NCBI GenBank assembly: GCA_028705775.1
Contig: JAQWCW010000008.1
Coordinates: 29,144-93,143 of the forward strand
DNA length: 64,000 bases
Direction of reading: 5' to 3'
Origin: Eubacteriales bacterium
GTDB taxonomy: Bacteria; Bacillota; Clostridia; Christensenellales; Aristaeellaceae
In this document: one piece after another, positions 53,381-62,851 of the stretch
Layout of the letters: every line of letters starts with the position of its first letter
Position numbering within the stretch: the first letter of the stretch is position 1
Notes under the pieces: model-generated
Database searches by the model: none
Seen by the model: the letters and a program-made list of their open reading frames with translations, nothing else
What the model was told of the DNA's origin: nothing
Position numbers and translations under genes: made by a program

Positions 53381-54091
53381 ATGCTTTCTGTTCTTTTGTT
53401 TTCCCTTGCGGTTTCAATGACGGGCGCGCTGCTCGCTGCGCTCCTTTGCGCGCTTCCCGTTATGAAAAGCGAAAGCGCCGTATCGCGCGTGCTGTACCTG
53501 AGCGCGGGACTTATGCTTTTCATTACCTGCTTTGATTTGCTGCCTGAAGCGCTGTCAAAAATGCCTGTGCTGACGCTTGTTTCGACATTTTCGGGCGCGG
53601 CGCTTATCGCCGTCGGAAGGTCTGTGCTTGAAAAGAAGCTTTCGGCTTCCTCAAAGGCGGCGAGGGCGAGCCTGCTTATTCTTGTCGGGCTTGCGCTTCA
53701 CAATTTACCCGAGGGAATGGCGATTGGCGCGGGCTATGTGAGCAGCATTTCGCTCGGGCTTAAACTGGCGGCGGGAATTGTGCTGCACGACGTTCCCGAA
53801 GGGCTTGCGGCGGCGCTTCCGCTTATAACGGCAGGTAAAAAGCGCGGATACATTTTCGCTATGCTTCTCCTTTCCTCCGCGCCGACTTTTCTGGGCGTTA
53901 TAATCGGCGGCGGGCTTTCCTTTATCAGCGAGAGCATGGTCAGCGCCCTTATGGGGCTTGCGGGCGGCGCAATGCTTCAGCTTATATGCCTTGAGCTGAT
54001 TCCGCAGGCGCAGAAAACCGAAACCGATTCCGCGAGCGCGCTTTACTTTCCCTTGGGAATGATGCTCGCCGCGGTTACGAGGTTTATTTAA
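53381..54091 (+). CDS. ZIP-family metal transporter
   Basis: 236 residues, about eight membrane helices. The paired metal-site motifs LHNLPEGMAIG and LHDVPEGLAAA are in the expected helices IV and V. It probably imports zinc or another divalent ion. GGGAG precedes ATG 53381. It lies 52 bases after prfA and 18 bases before the Sua5 gene, so it is part of the cluster, although this position is not conserved for ZIP genes in general. Confidence 0.9.
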   Translation: MLSVLLFSLAVSMTGALLAALLCALPVMKSESAVSRVLYLSAGLMLFITCFDLLPEALSKMPVLTLVSTFSGAALIAVGRSVLEKKLSASSKAARASLLILVGLALHNLPEGMAIGAGYVSSISLGLKLAAGIVLHDVPEGLAAALPLITAGKKRGYIFAMLLLSSAPTFLGVIIGGGLSFISESMVSALMGLAGGAMLQLICLELIPQAQKTETDSASALYFPLGMMLAAVTRFI

Positions 54092-54109
54092 GAAAGCTGG
54101 AATTTTTCG

Positions 54110-55144
54110 ATGATTACCAAGTGTATGCAATGCTCCGAGGAAGCCTACGAAATCGCCACGGATTTATTCTCAAAGGGCGAAATCGCGGCGTTCCCGACGG
54201 AAACCGTTTATGGTCTCGGCGCAAGCGCGTATAACGCGGCGGCGGCGGGCAAAATCTTTGACGCAAAAGGACGGCCGCATGACAATCCGCTTATCGTTCA
54301 TGTAGCCGAAAAGTCAATGATTCCAGAGCTTGTTGACATAACCGAAACCGGCAAAGCGCTGATTGACGCGTTCATGCCCGGGCCGATAACCGTAATCATG
54401 CCGAGAAAAAGCGTTATTCCTGACGAGGTTACGGCGGGGCTTGACACGGTCGGAATTCGGATGCCGATTAACGCCTTTGCTCACAGAATGCTTGAGGTAT
54501 GCAAATTGCCGATAGCGGCGCCCAGCGCGAACCGCTCCGGAAGACCCAGCCCGACTACCGCACTGCACGTTCTTGAGGATATGGACGGGCGTATTCCCCT
54601 CATTCTTGACGGCGGGCCGTGCGAGGTCGGGCTTGAAAGCACGGTTGTTGACGCGGCAAACGGCGAGCCGATGATACTGCGCCCGGGCGCGGTCACCAAG
54701 GAAATGATTGAAAAGGTCTGCGGAGTCTGCCGTGTTACGGATTCCGTGCTTCGTCCGCTCCGCCAAGGCGAAAAGGCGCTTTCACCCGGAATGCGCTACC
54801 GTCATTATGCGCCGAAGGGCGAAATGCATCTTTATGAGGGCGACGCAAATAACGTTGCCGAGGGAATCTGCATAGCTTATGACAGCGCGCTTGCCGCCTC
54901 CCTTTCGCCCTGCATTCTCTGCTTTTCGGAGCATTCAGAAATGTATTCCTCCCGCAGATTTGTGTCGCTCGGAAGGCTTTCAAACCCCGAGGAAGCCGCG
55001 TCGCGCCTTTTTACCGTATTGAGGGATATGGACAGGCTTGAAATCGACTGCATTTTCTGCGAAATGCTCCCAACGGACGGGATGGGGCTTGCCGTTATGA
55101 ACAGGCTGGGCAGAGCCGCTTCCTTCCAGATAGTCAAGGTTTGA
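54110..55144 (+). CDS. Threonylcarbamoyl-AMP synthase (Sua5/YwlC type)
   Basis: 344 residues, the two-domain Sua5 form. The YrdC domain shows AAFPTETVYGLGASAYN, KGRPHDNPLIVHV, PGPITVIM and APSANRSGRPSPT; a Sua5 domain follows from about 215 (SPGMRYRHYAPKGEM). It makes threonylcarbamoyl-AMP from Thr, bicarbonate and ATP for the t6A modification of tRNAs. Its place after prmC-prfA is the conserved one in Bacillota. Confidence 0.94.
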   Translation: MITKCMQCSEEAYEIATDLFSKGEIAAFPTETVYGLGASAYNAAAAGKIFDAKGRPHDNPLIVHVAEKSMIPELVDITETGKALIDAFMPGPITVIMPRKSVIPDEVTAGLDTVGIRMPINAFAHRMLEVCKLPIAAPSANRSGRPSPTTALHVLEDMDGRIPLILDGGPCEVGLESTVVDAANGEPMILRPGAVTKEMIEKVCGVCRVTDSVLRPLRQGEKALSPGMRYRHYAPKGEMHLYEGDANNVAEGICIAYDSALAASLSPCILCFSEHSEMYSSRRFVSLGRLSNPEEAASRLFTVLRDMDRLEIDCIFCEMLPTDGMGLAVMNRLGRAASFQIVKV

Positions 55145-55302
55145 TTCAGTTGTTTACAACGCGCATAAGAGCGATTGAATGTGTATAGCGCCAAACAAAA
55201 GCAGCTGCCGCAGTTAAGCAAGTCTGCAACAGCCGTCTTTGTTTTATTCTAAGAACCGTTGACGCGCAATCCTGCGTCTGTTATGCCCGCTGGTGATAAT
55301 CA

Positions 55303-56178
55303 TCAGCCCTTTACGGCTCCTGCCATAACGCCGGAAATGATATACTTCTGGCAGCTTAGGTAGAATATGATTATCGGAAGTATGCTGAGCATTATGAGCG
55401 CCATGACCGCGCCCAAATCAACATGACCGTAGCTGCCCTGCAGGTACTGGATATGAATTGGAATTGTGCGGTACTTCGTTCTGTCCAGCACGAGGTAAGG
55501 AAGCAGATAATCGTTCCATACCCACATCAGCTCAAGCACACCGACTGAAACGATGATAGGCCCCAGCATCGGCAGCACGACTCTGAAGAACGTGCGTATC
55601 GGGCCGCAGCCGTCAATAGCCGCCGCTTCCTCAATTTCCAGCGGCATACTCTTGACGAAGCCCGTGAACATGAACACGGCAAGCCCGGCGCCAAAGCCGA
55701 GATAGATTATCTGAATCGTCCATGGCGTATTGAGCGTTAAGGTGTTCGCCGTTTTTGTGAGCGTGAACATTACCATCTGGAAAGGAACGACCATTGAGAA
55801 TACGCACAGATAGTACATTATGCGGGAAACGATATCGTCAACGCGCGAAATGTACCACGCAGCCATCGAGGTGCAGAGAATAATCAAAATCACCGAGGTG
55901 ATTGTGATGAGGAAGCTGTACGCCACGGACTGCACGAACGGATATTCACCAACCGTCATTCCGTTTACATAGTTGCTGAAGCCGACGAAGCTTTCCTTAT
56001 TCGGCAGAGCGAAAGTGCCGACGTTGATAGCCGCGTTGCTTTTGAAGGAATTGTACAGCACGATTACGATTGGCATGATATACAGAACGCTGATTATCGC
56101 AAATACAACCGTAAGCACCGTTTTGCCGGTATGCCTTTCGTGATGCTCAATGGCTGCCGGCGCGTTTACACGGCTCAT
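55303..56178 (-). CDS. Sugar ABC permease, MalG type
   Basis: 291 residues, six membrane helices and the EAA loop EIEEAAAIDGCGPIRTFFRV. Standard length, unlike its relative at 21707. Last gene of the second sugar ABC operon; ATG overlaps the stop of the MalF-type gene (ATGA). Confidence 0.92.
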   Translation of the reverse strand: MSRVNAPAAIEHHERHTGKTVLTVVFAIISVLYIMPIVIVLYNSFKSNAAINVGTFALPNKESFVGFSNYVNGMTVGEYPFVQSVAYSFLITITSVILIILCTSMAAWYISRVDDIVSRIMYYLCVFSMVVPFQMVMFTLTKTANTLTLNTPWTIQIIYLGFGAGLAVFMFTGFVKSMPLEIEEAAAIDGCGPIRTFFRVVLPMLGPIIVSVGVLELMWVWNDYLLPYLVLDRTKYRTIPIHIQYLQGSYGHVDLGAVMALIMLSILPIIIFYLSCQKYIISGVMAGAVKG

Positions 56179-57092
56179 TGCTGCACCTCCTTTGAACGGG
56201 TCGCGCTGAGCTGCACAAGCGCTATTGCCGCGACAAGCAGGAAGAAAAGCACCGCTTTAGCCTGACCGACGCCGCGCGAGTTAGCATTCAGGTAGAAGGT
56301 ATTATAGATATTGAGCGCCATCATTTCCGTCGAGCGGATAACCGTTCCGTTTGACTGGAATACGAAGGGCTGTCCGCCGTTCAGAACCATGTTCTGGTCA
56401 AAGAGCTTGAAGGAATTTGTGAGCGTGAGGAACGTGCAGATGGTTATCGAGGGCATTATCGTAGGCAGGGTGATATCCTTGAGCATATGCCAGCCGTTCG
56501 CTCCGTCAATCTTCGCCGCCTCTATCATATCCTCGGAAATGGATTGCAGTCCGGCGATATAGATAATCATCATATAACCAATCTGCTGCCAGCAAATTAC
56601 GATTATGAGTCCCCAATAGCCAAGATTGGTATTAAGAACAATGGATGTGCCGTAATTGGCTAGGAAGCCGTCAAACAGCATACTCCAGATATATCCAAGA
56701 ACAATTCCGCCTATCAGGTTCGGAAGGAAGAAAACTCCGCGGAATAGATTTGCGCCGCGAATTTTTCTTGTAAGCGCATAGGCGACTGCGAAAGCAAGCA
56801 CGTTTATGATGACAAGCGAAACGAGCGCAACAAGCGCAGTATAAACAAACGAATGCACAAAGCCGGGGTCGGCAAGCGCCTTTTGATAATTGGCAAAGCC
56901 AATCCATTTGGCGTTGCTGGTCGTAGTGAATTTACAGAAGGACAGATACATACCCTTAATGAACGGATACAGGAAGCCGATGCAGAAAGCCGCCATTGTG
57001 GGCAGAAGGAAAAGCGCAAAGCAGCGTTGGATTGGCCTGCGAATCAGGGTTGAGTTAACGGCGGCATTGCTACGCCGCTTTATAGGTTTCAT
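56175..57092 (-). CDS. Sugar ABC permease, MalF type
   Basis: 305 residues, six membrane helices, EAA loop DMIEAAKIDGANGWHMLKDI. GGGGGG lies before ATG 57092. A hairpin separates it from the binding-protein gene. The ATPase is not encoded here, so it probably uses a shared MsmK-type subunit. Confidence 0.92.
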   Translation of the reverse strand: MKPIKRRSNAAVNSTLIRRPIQRCFALFLLPTMAAFCIGFLYPFIKGMYLSFCKFTTTSNAKWIGFANYQKALADPGFVHSFVYTALVALVSLVIINVLAFAVAYALTRKIRGANLFRGVFFLPNLIGGIVLGYIWSMLFDGFLANYGTSIVLNTNLGYWGLIIVICWQQIGYMMIIYIAGLQSISEDMIEAAKIDGANGWHMLKDITLPTIMPSITICTFLTLTNSFKLFDQNMVLNGGQPFVFQSNGTVIRSTEMMALNIYNTFYLNANSRGVGQAKAVLFFLLVAAIALVQLSATRSKEVQQ

Positions 57093-57150
57093 CAGCGAAT
57101 CCCCCCTTCCGCCTAAGTCCGTCGGATTTAAGCGGGCGATATAGAAATGG

Positions 57151-57176
57151 GGAGCGAGTGTTCCCCGCTCCCCGTA
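57151..57176 (-). other. Hairpin between binding-protein and permease genes
   Basis: GGGGAGCG ... CGCTCCCC stem without a T-run, between the binding-protein stop and the MalF-type gene. Same position and likely role as the hairpin at 20304-20340. Confidence 0.65.
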
Positions 57177-57190
57177 GTCGTCAGAATCGC

Positions 57191-58465
57191 TTACTGGTTA
57201 GCGTATTGCACCGCCCAGCCCTGTACGAACGCGTTTACTACATCGTCCCAAGAGCCGCCGGCAGAATACTGAGTAAGAGCAGCGACAACGCCCGCGCGCC
57301 AGGTGTCAACATTCGGAGTGTAGTTGAACGCCCAAGTGACAACGTAGTTGCCGTCCGCAAGGTAGTCGTTAGCGTCGTTGAAGAAGGTGTTGCTGGAAGC
57401 CTTCGCCGCCTTGAAGGGGATGGGCCCGAACTGGTCAGCCATCATCTGAGTGCCCTCGTCGGAGGTAACAACCCAAGTGAGGAAGTCCAGAGTGGCCTTC
57501 TGATTCTCGGCGGAAGCCTGAGAATTGACTGCCCAGCAGTTTTCAGTGCCGCAGCAGAGAGCCGCCTTGTCTTCGCCCTCAACGCCGCAGTAAATCGGAA
57601 TCATAGCAAGCTCTTCCGGCTTCATTCCGAAGGTCGTGGTGAGATTGCTGAATTCCCAAGTGCCGTTCTGATAGAACACGGCCTTGCCCTGTCCGAACTC
57701 GGCTTCAGCCTGGTCGCCGGTAGCGGTGGCGAGCTGGCTCGGCTCGGTTGCGGAATTGTTGATGTACAAATCCCAGATGTTCTTGAAGTTTTCCATGTAG
57801 GTGCCCTTTATGGTCGCGGGCTGAGCGGTGATACCGTCATCGCGGAACTCATAGAACAGGGGCATATTGGCCAGATGGCCGGAGAAACGCCAAGAGGAAG
57901 AACCGTCCAGACCGGCGGAAGTGAAGGCGTCAAAGCCAAGCTCCGCGCTGCGGGCGTGAATATCCTCGGCAACGGTCTTGAGGCTTGCGAAATCCTTGAT
58001 TTCGTCAAGATTGTGACCGGCTTTTTCGAGCAGCGTCTTGTTGACGATGATGCCGAAAGCTTCGTAGCAGTATCCGATGCAGAAGGCTTCGCCGCCCGCG
58101 CCGTTGATGTTGAATTCCTCGGTCGAAAGCTGATTGAAGAATTCGGTTCCGCGCAAATCGAGGCAATAGTCGCCCCAAGTTGCAAGGCCCGCCTGATTGC
58201 CGCACTGGAACAGAGTAGGAGCAGCAGAGCCCTTATCCATTTCAGCGGTCAGGGTTTCCTGATACTTGCCGGAAGCAGCGGTAACAACGGTTACCTTAAC
58301 TCCGGTTTTCTGCTCGTACTCTTTTGCAAGAGCCTGCCACGCGGCATCAGCTTCAGGCTTGAAGTTCAGGTAATAAACCGAACCGCTGCCCTCAGCAAGC
58401 GCAACGCTTCCGAGCATCGTCAGAGCGAGCACGAAGGTCAAGAGCAAACACAGCATCTTTTCCAT
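57191..58465 (-). CDS. Sugar ABC substrate-binding protein
   Basis: 424 residues. Signal peptide (about 1-24, ending SVALA) without a lipobox Cys, then a family 1 binding protein (VYYLNFKPEADAAWQALAKEYEQ; AVFYQNGTWEFSNL). First gene of a three-gene ABC operon. The ligand is an oligosaccharide by family, identity unknown. Transcription starts from a promoter that contains the CAAACGTTTG operator. Confidence 0.9.
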   Translation of the reverse strand: MEKMLCLLLTFVLALTMLGSVALAEGSGSVYYLNFKPEADAAWQALAKEYEQKTGVKVTVVTAASGKYQETLTAEMDKGSAAPTLFQCGNQAGLATWGDYCLDLRGTEFFNQLSTEEFNINGAGGEAFCIGYCYEAFGIIVNKTLLEKAGHNLDEIKDFASLKTVAEDIHARSAELGFDAFTSAGLDGSSSWRFSGHLANMPLFYEFRDDGITAQPATIKGTYMENFKNIWDLYINNSATEPSQLATATGDQAEAEFGQGKAVFYQNGTWEFSNLTTTFGMKPEELAMIPIYCGVEGEDKAALCCGTENCWAVNSQASAENQKATLDFLTWVVTSDEGTQMMADQFGPIPFKAAKASSNTFFNDANDYLADGNYVVTWAFNYTPNVDTWRAGVVAALTQYSAGGSWDDVVNAFVQGWAVQYANQ

Positions 58466-58569
58466 GTGAAAAACACATCCTTTCAGTATTGGGCTGTCCG
58501 AGTTGTTCTTGATGAGCGATAAATAACGGATGGGTTAATCAATTATCGGTCGTTCATCTCAGTAACCTA

Positions 58570-58598
58570 AATATATCACACATGACAAACGTTTGCAA
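58570..58598 (-). promoter_or_regulatory. Promoter of the second sugar ABC operon
   Basis: Minus strand TTGCAA (58598-58593), 17 bases, TATATT (58575-58570); the operator lies inside the spacer. Confidence 0.65.
58586..58595. promoter_or_regulatory. Operator CAAACGTTTG
   Basis: Identical to the palindrome at 18923-18932. It overlaps the -35 and spacer, so binding would block RNA polymerase. A related half site, CACGTTTGCA, lies near 58762. Confidence 0.6.
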
Positions 58599-59023
58599 GA
58601 AATATTTTTATAACATCTATACATTATTTATACATTTTCAAGGCTGCATCGCGCGTCGGTTTGCCCTGCGCATTTCGTTGTTTATATAGTTATTCTCGTT
58701 TTTGCATGGCAATGGTGCGTCTCTGAAATCGCATATTTATGCGCATTTACAGATTATACACACGTTTGCACAAATATTTTTCTCAAAAATAATGAATATA
58801 TCGACAGAAAAACCGAAATTGCGGCGGGCGACTCCTGCTATTAAATGGTTATCGCTGTAAAGTGTGAGAATCGCCTCCATGCTTGCATGGCAATTCTATA
58901 CAGTTGGTCGCCGAACGTCGGTACTGACGACACGCTTCGCCGCAGAATGCGCGCACGGTCGAAACCGTACAATACAGATTCAATTCATACAATATTCGAT
59001 TGATTATACCTAAGCTGCAAAAG
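58599..59023. other. Non-coding region between divergent genes
   Basis: About 420 bases, AT-rich near the operator. Holds an imperfect hairpin around 58867-58896 (GCC-CATG / CATGGC). No gene or known RNA recognised. Confidence 0.5.
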
Positions 59024-59052
59024 TTTCGTACAATTAAATAATCTGATATAAT
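59024..59052 (+). promoter_or_regulatory. Promoter of the SH3-domain protein gene
   Basis: Weak TTTCGT (59024-59029), 17 bases, TATAAT (59047-59052). Confidence 0.5.
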
Positions 59053-59128
59053 GCGAATCAGAGCGCAACAAAAGAAGAATGCAAAGCGTAATAGTATAAA
59101 GATAAGAATCAAGGCAGGAGGTTTTACC

Positions 59129-60664
59129 ATGAAGGGAACATACAGGCGGCTTGCGTTATCCGTTTTTCTGCTCCTCGCGCTTTGCTTACCTGAGGTTCAA
59201 GCTTTTTCCGAGGCTGCGCCTTCCGATATTGTCAGCTGGGTAAGCGGGCACTATGAGGCGCAGGAAATTGCCGCATATGCGGAGGACGGAAGCACCTGCG
59301 CAATCGCCGTTCGGAATGAAAGCGCGTACACCTTGGTTCTATTGAGGCGCGAGGACGGAAAGCTGATAACGGACATTGAGAATACCAAAGCGCTCAAAGC
59401 AGGCTCTGCCCCGCTTCTGAGCCTCAAAAACAGCGGAAACGAGCTAAGCATTGCATACGAGGACAGGTATAACAATGAAATCACAAGCAGCGTTACATAC
59501 AGCGCATCGCGCGCATCAGGCGGCATATGGAGCGTTACCGATATAAAATACAGATGGAATCAGGAGCTGAACGAGTACAACGTTATGCTGGGTAAAGGTA
59601 ACATTGCCATCGAATACACGTTATGGGATAAGGACGGAAGCGTGCTTTCAAAGGCTGCATTCCCGAAGCTTCCCGCCGTATGGCTCTCAGGCTATAAAGC
59701 GCTTACCGATTTTAACTGTGCGCTCTTTGCCGAAGCTCCGCTGAATTCAGACATATACGCCGAATCCGCGCTCGCCCCCTGCATTCTCGAGTTTTCCGAT
59801 GATATTGTCTCCGTTGAGGCTGCCAGCCTTGGCACGACAGGCGTTTTCTCCACATGCAAAATGCGTGACGAAACGCGGCGCGCTGTCATTATTGAGATAG
59901 GAGAAGGCGGCGGCGCTGTCCTCACTCAAAGCCTTCCCCTCCCCGACGCAATATCCCTTGATACTTTTCACTCTTGGAGCAGTATGCAGCTATACATAAA
60001 CGGCGAAGGCGATTCCGTCGGTATCAGACGGCAGGCGGACGGCTCGTGGGCTGTCGTCAATATCATGGCGGATGAAGTTATTCAGCTCGGCGCGAACTAC
60101 ATCAAGCTTCAGGGCGCAGAAAACAATCGCTGCTTATTCGGCTCAAGCCCGTGGAGCGACTTTCGCACGCTTGATTTCAAAACAATTCCAAAGAGCCAAG
60201 CGGAAGCCGAAAACGCCTTTGAAACGGACGGATGGGCTGTTGTCAACAATCCTAGCCCCGACGACCGTCTGAACCTTCGCAAGCGTCCCGATTCGGCTTC
60301 CGCATCGCTCGGAAAATACTACAACGGCGCGCCCGTCCGCATTCTTGAATACGGAAAGGTATGGTGCGAGGTATCCGTTCTCGATGTTAAGGGCTATATG
60401 ATGACCAAGTATCTCGCCTTTGGAGATGATATCGCAAAGGTGAATCAGGCGTTCCCATGCCTTGAAACGCTCGAAAAATACATGGATTCGGGCGCGCCAA
60501 TCTACGCTGCCGCCGAGGATTCATCCTCTCCTGCTTTCTTCGGGACGGCGAATTTCCTTGACTGGATTATCGGCGTTTCCGATTCGTACTACCACGTATT
60601 CTTTGCGGATACGGGCGCGCACGGGTATGTAAAAGCCGTCGATTTATGGAACGGTAACGGCTGA
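59129..60664 (+). CDS. Exported protein with a C-terminal bacterial SH3 domain
   Basis: 511 residues from ATG 59129 (AGGAGG). Signal peptide at about 1-26 (LSVFLLLALCLPEVQAFS), then about 340 residues of no recognised family, then an SH3b domain at about 372-435 (RLNLRKRPDSASASLGKYYNG ... WCEVSV-GYMMTKYL). The tail (PIYAAAEDSSSPAFFGTANF onward) may be a second, degenerate SH3-like unit. SH3b domains often bind peptidoglycan, so it is probably associated with the wall. Transcribed alone and followed by a double terminator. Confidence 0.8.
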   Translation: MKGTYRRLALSVFLLLALCLPEVQAFSEAAPSDIVSWVSGHYEAQEIAAYAEDGSTCAIAVRNESAYTLVLLRREDGKLITDIENTKALKAGSAPLLSLKNSGNELSIAYEDRYNNEITSSVTYSASRASGGIWSVTDIKYRWNQELNEYNVMLGKGNIAIEYTLWDKDGSVLSKAAFPKLPAVWLSGYKALTDFNCALFAEAPLNSDIYAESALAPCILEFSDDIVSVEAASLGTTGVFSTCKMRDETRRAVIIEIGEGGGAVLTQSLPLPDAISLDTFHSWSSMQLYINGEGDSVGIRRQADGSWAVVNIMADEVIQLGANYIKLQGAENNRCLFGSSPWSDFRTLDFKTIPKSQAEAENAFETDGWAVVNNPSPDDRLNLRKRPDSASASLGKYYNGAPVRILEYGKVWCEVSVLDVKGYMMTKYLAFGDDIAKVNQAFPCLETLEKYMDSGAPIYAAAEDSSSPAFFGTANFLDWIIGVSDSYYHVFFADTGAHGYVKAVDLWNGNG

Positions 60665-60700
60665 CGGCAAGGTTTTGCTATAAAGCAACGGAGCGCAACA

Positions 60701-60756
60701 AAAATCCGGCAGCACAGAAGTGCCGCCGGATTTTATGCGGATAAAATCCGCTTTTT
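60701..60756 (+). terminator. Double terminator after the SH3-domain gene
   Basis: Stem 1: AAAATCCGGC/GCCGGATTTT (60701-60734). Stem 2: GCGGAT-AAA-ATCCGC (60737-60751) followed by TTTTT. Confidence 0.85.
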
Positions 60757-60912
60757 CTGTATTCCGACCCAACTACTGATACAAAGGAACGATAGCCTTT
60801 GGAGATTGACAGGGGGATGCAAATTCGGAAATATTAAAGAACGATAGGTTGGGCTAACGTTTGCGAGCAGGAACTATCGTTTGCAAGTATACACCTTTAG
60901 TATGCTTGATGC
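60757..60912. other. Junction region on the left of the GATC-containing cassette
   Basis: No gene seen. Contains AACGATAG twice (near 60787 and 60840) and the reverse CTATCGTT (near 60877), plus CCCAAC/GTTGGG arms. These repeats may mark an insertion boundary, but no defined attachment site is recognised. Confidence 0.4.
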
Positions 60913-61440
60913 TCAGAATTTGGACGCGACTTTACCTTCTTCATAAAAGTGTTCCCAGAAATCATTAAACTCAGCTTCGGTGAGCGTTCCGCCCAAAGCA
61001 TAGATCACGTAGTTTTCGCGATGCCAACGATAAGCAACAGCGGTTTTCACAAATCCGTTGTTTTCGTAGAAACGAATGCGGGACTGGCGCTGACTGTGAT
61101 TTTCTGCCATCTCATCATCGGCTTCCAAATCAGCGATGATTTTGTTTTCCGGATATAGACGGCGTATCTCGGCAATTGCCGCAGAGCCGTAATGCCTGTC
61201 TCGAAGCGCCTCGCAAATGGCGATATACAGGATGTGTGTAATACAACCGGCAGTCAGTAGACAGGCAAGGCCGCAAAAAGTCTGGTCGTCATAAAATGCC
61301 AGAACATCACTGCCGTTAAGTTCCCCGCCAATCAGGCTGTTAAGCGGCCCTCGTTCGTTGGCAGGAAATGCGTTACGGTACAGTTTCTTCAATAATTCCA
61401 GTTCGGAAAAGTCCGGCGTTACGCGCTTATAATTAAACAT
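60913..61440 (-). CDS. GNAT-family acetyltransferase
   Basis: 175 residues. The acetyl-CoA-binding region reads RDRHYGSAAIAEIRRLYP, then RIRFYENNGFVKT, the classic GNAT C-terminal strand and helix. The substrate is unknown. AAGGG precedes ATG 61440. Last gene of the MarR-MATE-GNAT cassette; the first GATC of the window is inside it (61003). Confidence 0.85.
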   Translation of the reverse strand: MFNYKRVTPDFSELELLKKLYRNAFPANERGPLNSLIGGELNGSDVLAFYDDQTFCGLACLLTAGCITHILYIAICEALRDRHYGSAAIAEIRRLYPENKIIADLEADDEMAENHSQRQSRIRFYENNGFVKTAVAYRWHRENYVIYALGGTLTEAEFNDFWEHFYEEGKVASKF

Positions 61441-61500
61441 AAATAAATCCCTTCATAATGGAAATGAGTGAATCAGTCGAAAACGAACCGCCTATCTCCT

Positions 61501-62841
61501 TCAATCAGGCGTCAACCGCGTCGCTTTCAACTGGTATTTGCGAAAGCGCCGCATGAACATCCACGCCATAATCGCGGACAATGCGGAAGTAACGGCGAAG
61601 TTCAACCAGATTCCCGTCAATCGCATCAGCCAGAGGAACGCGACCAGAATGACGGGAAAAATGAAAGCCGTCGATAAGGAGATGACCGTCGCGGGAACCG
61701 TCCTTTCGATGGCGAGCATGTAGCTCTGCACGGCGAAGGAATACCATCTGGTGATATAGGTGAGCGCGAACAGCCTGAGCGCCCACTCCGCCTCAAGCGA
61801 AGGCGACGCGACAAACAGCCTTGCAATCGCGCTCGGAAAGAAGAACATCATCGCGGCGGCGGCGAACGACAGGATACCGCTTGCGGTAAAACAGTGTTTT
61901 TCAATGGCTTTCACGCGTTCAAAGCGCCCTGCCCCGAAGTTGTAACCGACGGCGGGTTGGAGCGAATCGCACATACCGTACAGAAGCGGCTGAATAAAGC
62001 CCTCCGCGTACATCAAAATCCCATAGGTGGAAACCGCCGCCTCTCCGCCAAAGCGAAGCAGAAGGATGTTCATCAGGATGGACGTAATCCTTCCCGCAAT
62101 GTTGTTTAGGAAATTCGGCGAGCCGCAGGAAACGACCTTCCGTATCATAAAGACGTTGAAACGCGGTCGGCAAAAGTGTAATTGCAGCTTGCCCCTGAAA
62201 AACGGCCAGAACGCAATCGCGGCGCATAGGAACATACCCATCGAAGTTGCCAGCGCCGCGCCCCATATGCCGAATCCGAATACGCCGAGGAAGAGCAGTT
62301 CCAGCGCCCCGCTCAACACCGACATCAGGATATTGAGCAGCATGCTTCCGCGAATTTTCCCGCAGATGCGCAGGTAGTTGTCCACGGCGAATATGATGGT
62401 CGTAACCGGCGAGGTGAGCGCGTAGACGCGCATGTACGCCGTGGCAAGGCTGGCGAATTCTCCCGTCGCGCCCATCAGCGCGATCAGCGCAGGCGCGGCA
62501 ACGTACAACGCGCCGCCAATCAACACGCCGGTCAGGACGATCATCAGGCACGCGCAGGTGAAGATGTTGTTGGCCTCGCCCTCCTCGCATCTGCCAAGAC
62601 AAATAGAAATAGGCACGGCAGAGCCTGCGCCGATTAGGTCTGCCAATGAGAAATTGATGATGACAAACGGCATTGCCAAATTCAGCGCCGCAAACGCGGT
62701 TTCACCCAGAATCCGGCCTACGATTATGCCGTCCAGCAATTGATAGAGCGCGGACGCCAGCATACTGATTGCGCCGGGTATCGAAGCGGTAAAGAAAAGT
62801 CTGCCGGGGGATGTTCTGGTGTAAAGCGTTGAAACGTTCAT
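61501..62841 (-). CDS. MATE-family multidrug efflux transporter
   Basis: 446 residues with about twelve membrane helices in two halves. Early motifs PGAISMLASALYQLLDGIIVG and LNLAMPFVIIN match the MepA/NorM-like branch; QPAVGYNFGAGR begins the second half. It should export cationic drugs by Na or proton exchange. The MarR repressor gene is 10 bases upstream, so it is drug-inducible by context. Two GATC sites lie inside it (62482, 62539), unlike all DNA to the left. Confidence 0.92.
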   Translation of the reverse strand: MNVSTLYTRTSPGRLFFTASIPGAISMLASALYQLLDGIIVGRILGETAFAALNLAMPFVIINFSLADLIGAGSAVPISICLGRCEEGEANNIFTCACLMIVLTGVLIGGALYVAAPALIALMGATGEFASLATAYMRVYALTSPVTTIIFAVDNYLRICGKIRGSMLLNILMSVLSGALELLFLGVFGFGIWGAALATSMGMFLCAAIAFWPFFRGKLQLHFCRPRFNVFMIRKVVSCGSPNFLNNIAGRITSILMNILLLRFGGEAAVSTYGILMYAEGFIQPLLYGMCDSLQPAVGYNFGAGRFERVKAIEKHCFTASGILSFAAAAMMFFFPSAIARLFVASPSLEAEWALRLFALTYITRWYSFAVQSYMLAIERTVPATVISLSTAFIFPVILVAFLWLMRLTGIWLNFAVTSALSAIMAWMFMRRFRKYQLKATRLTPD

Positions 62842-62851
62842 AAAGCCGATG

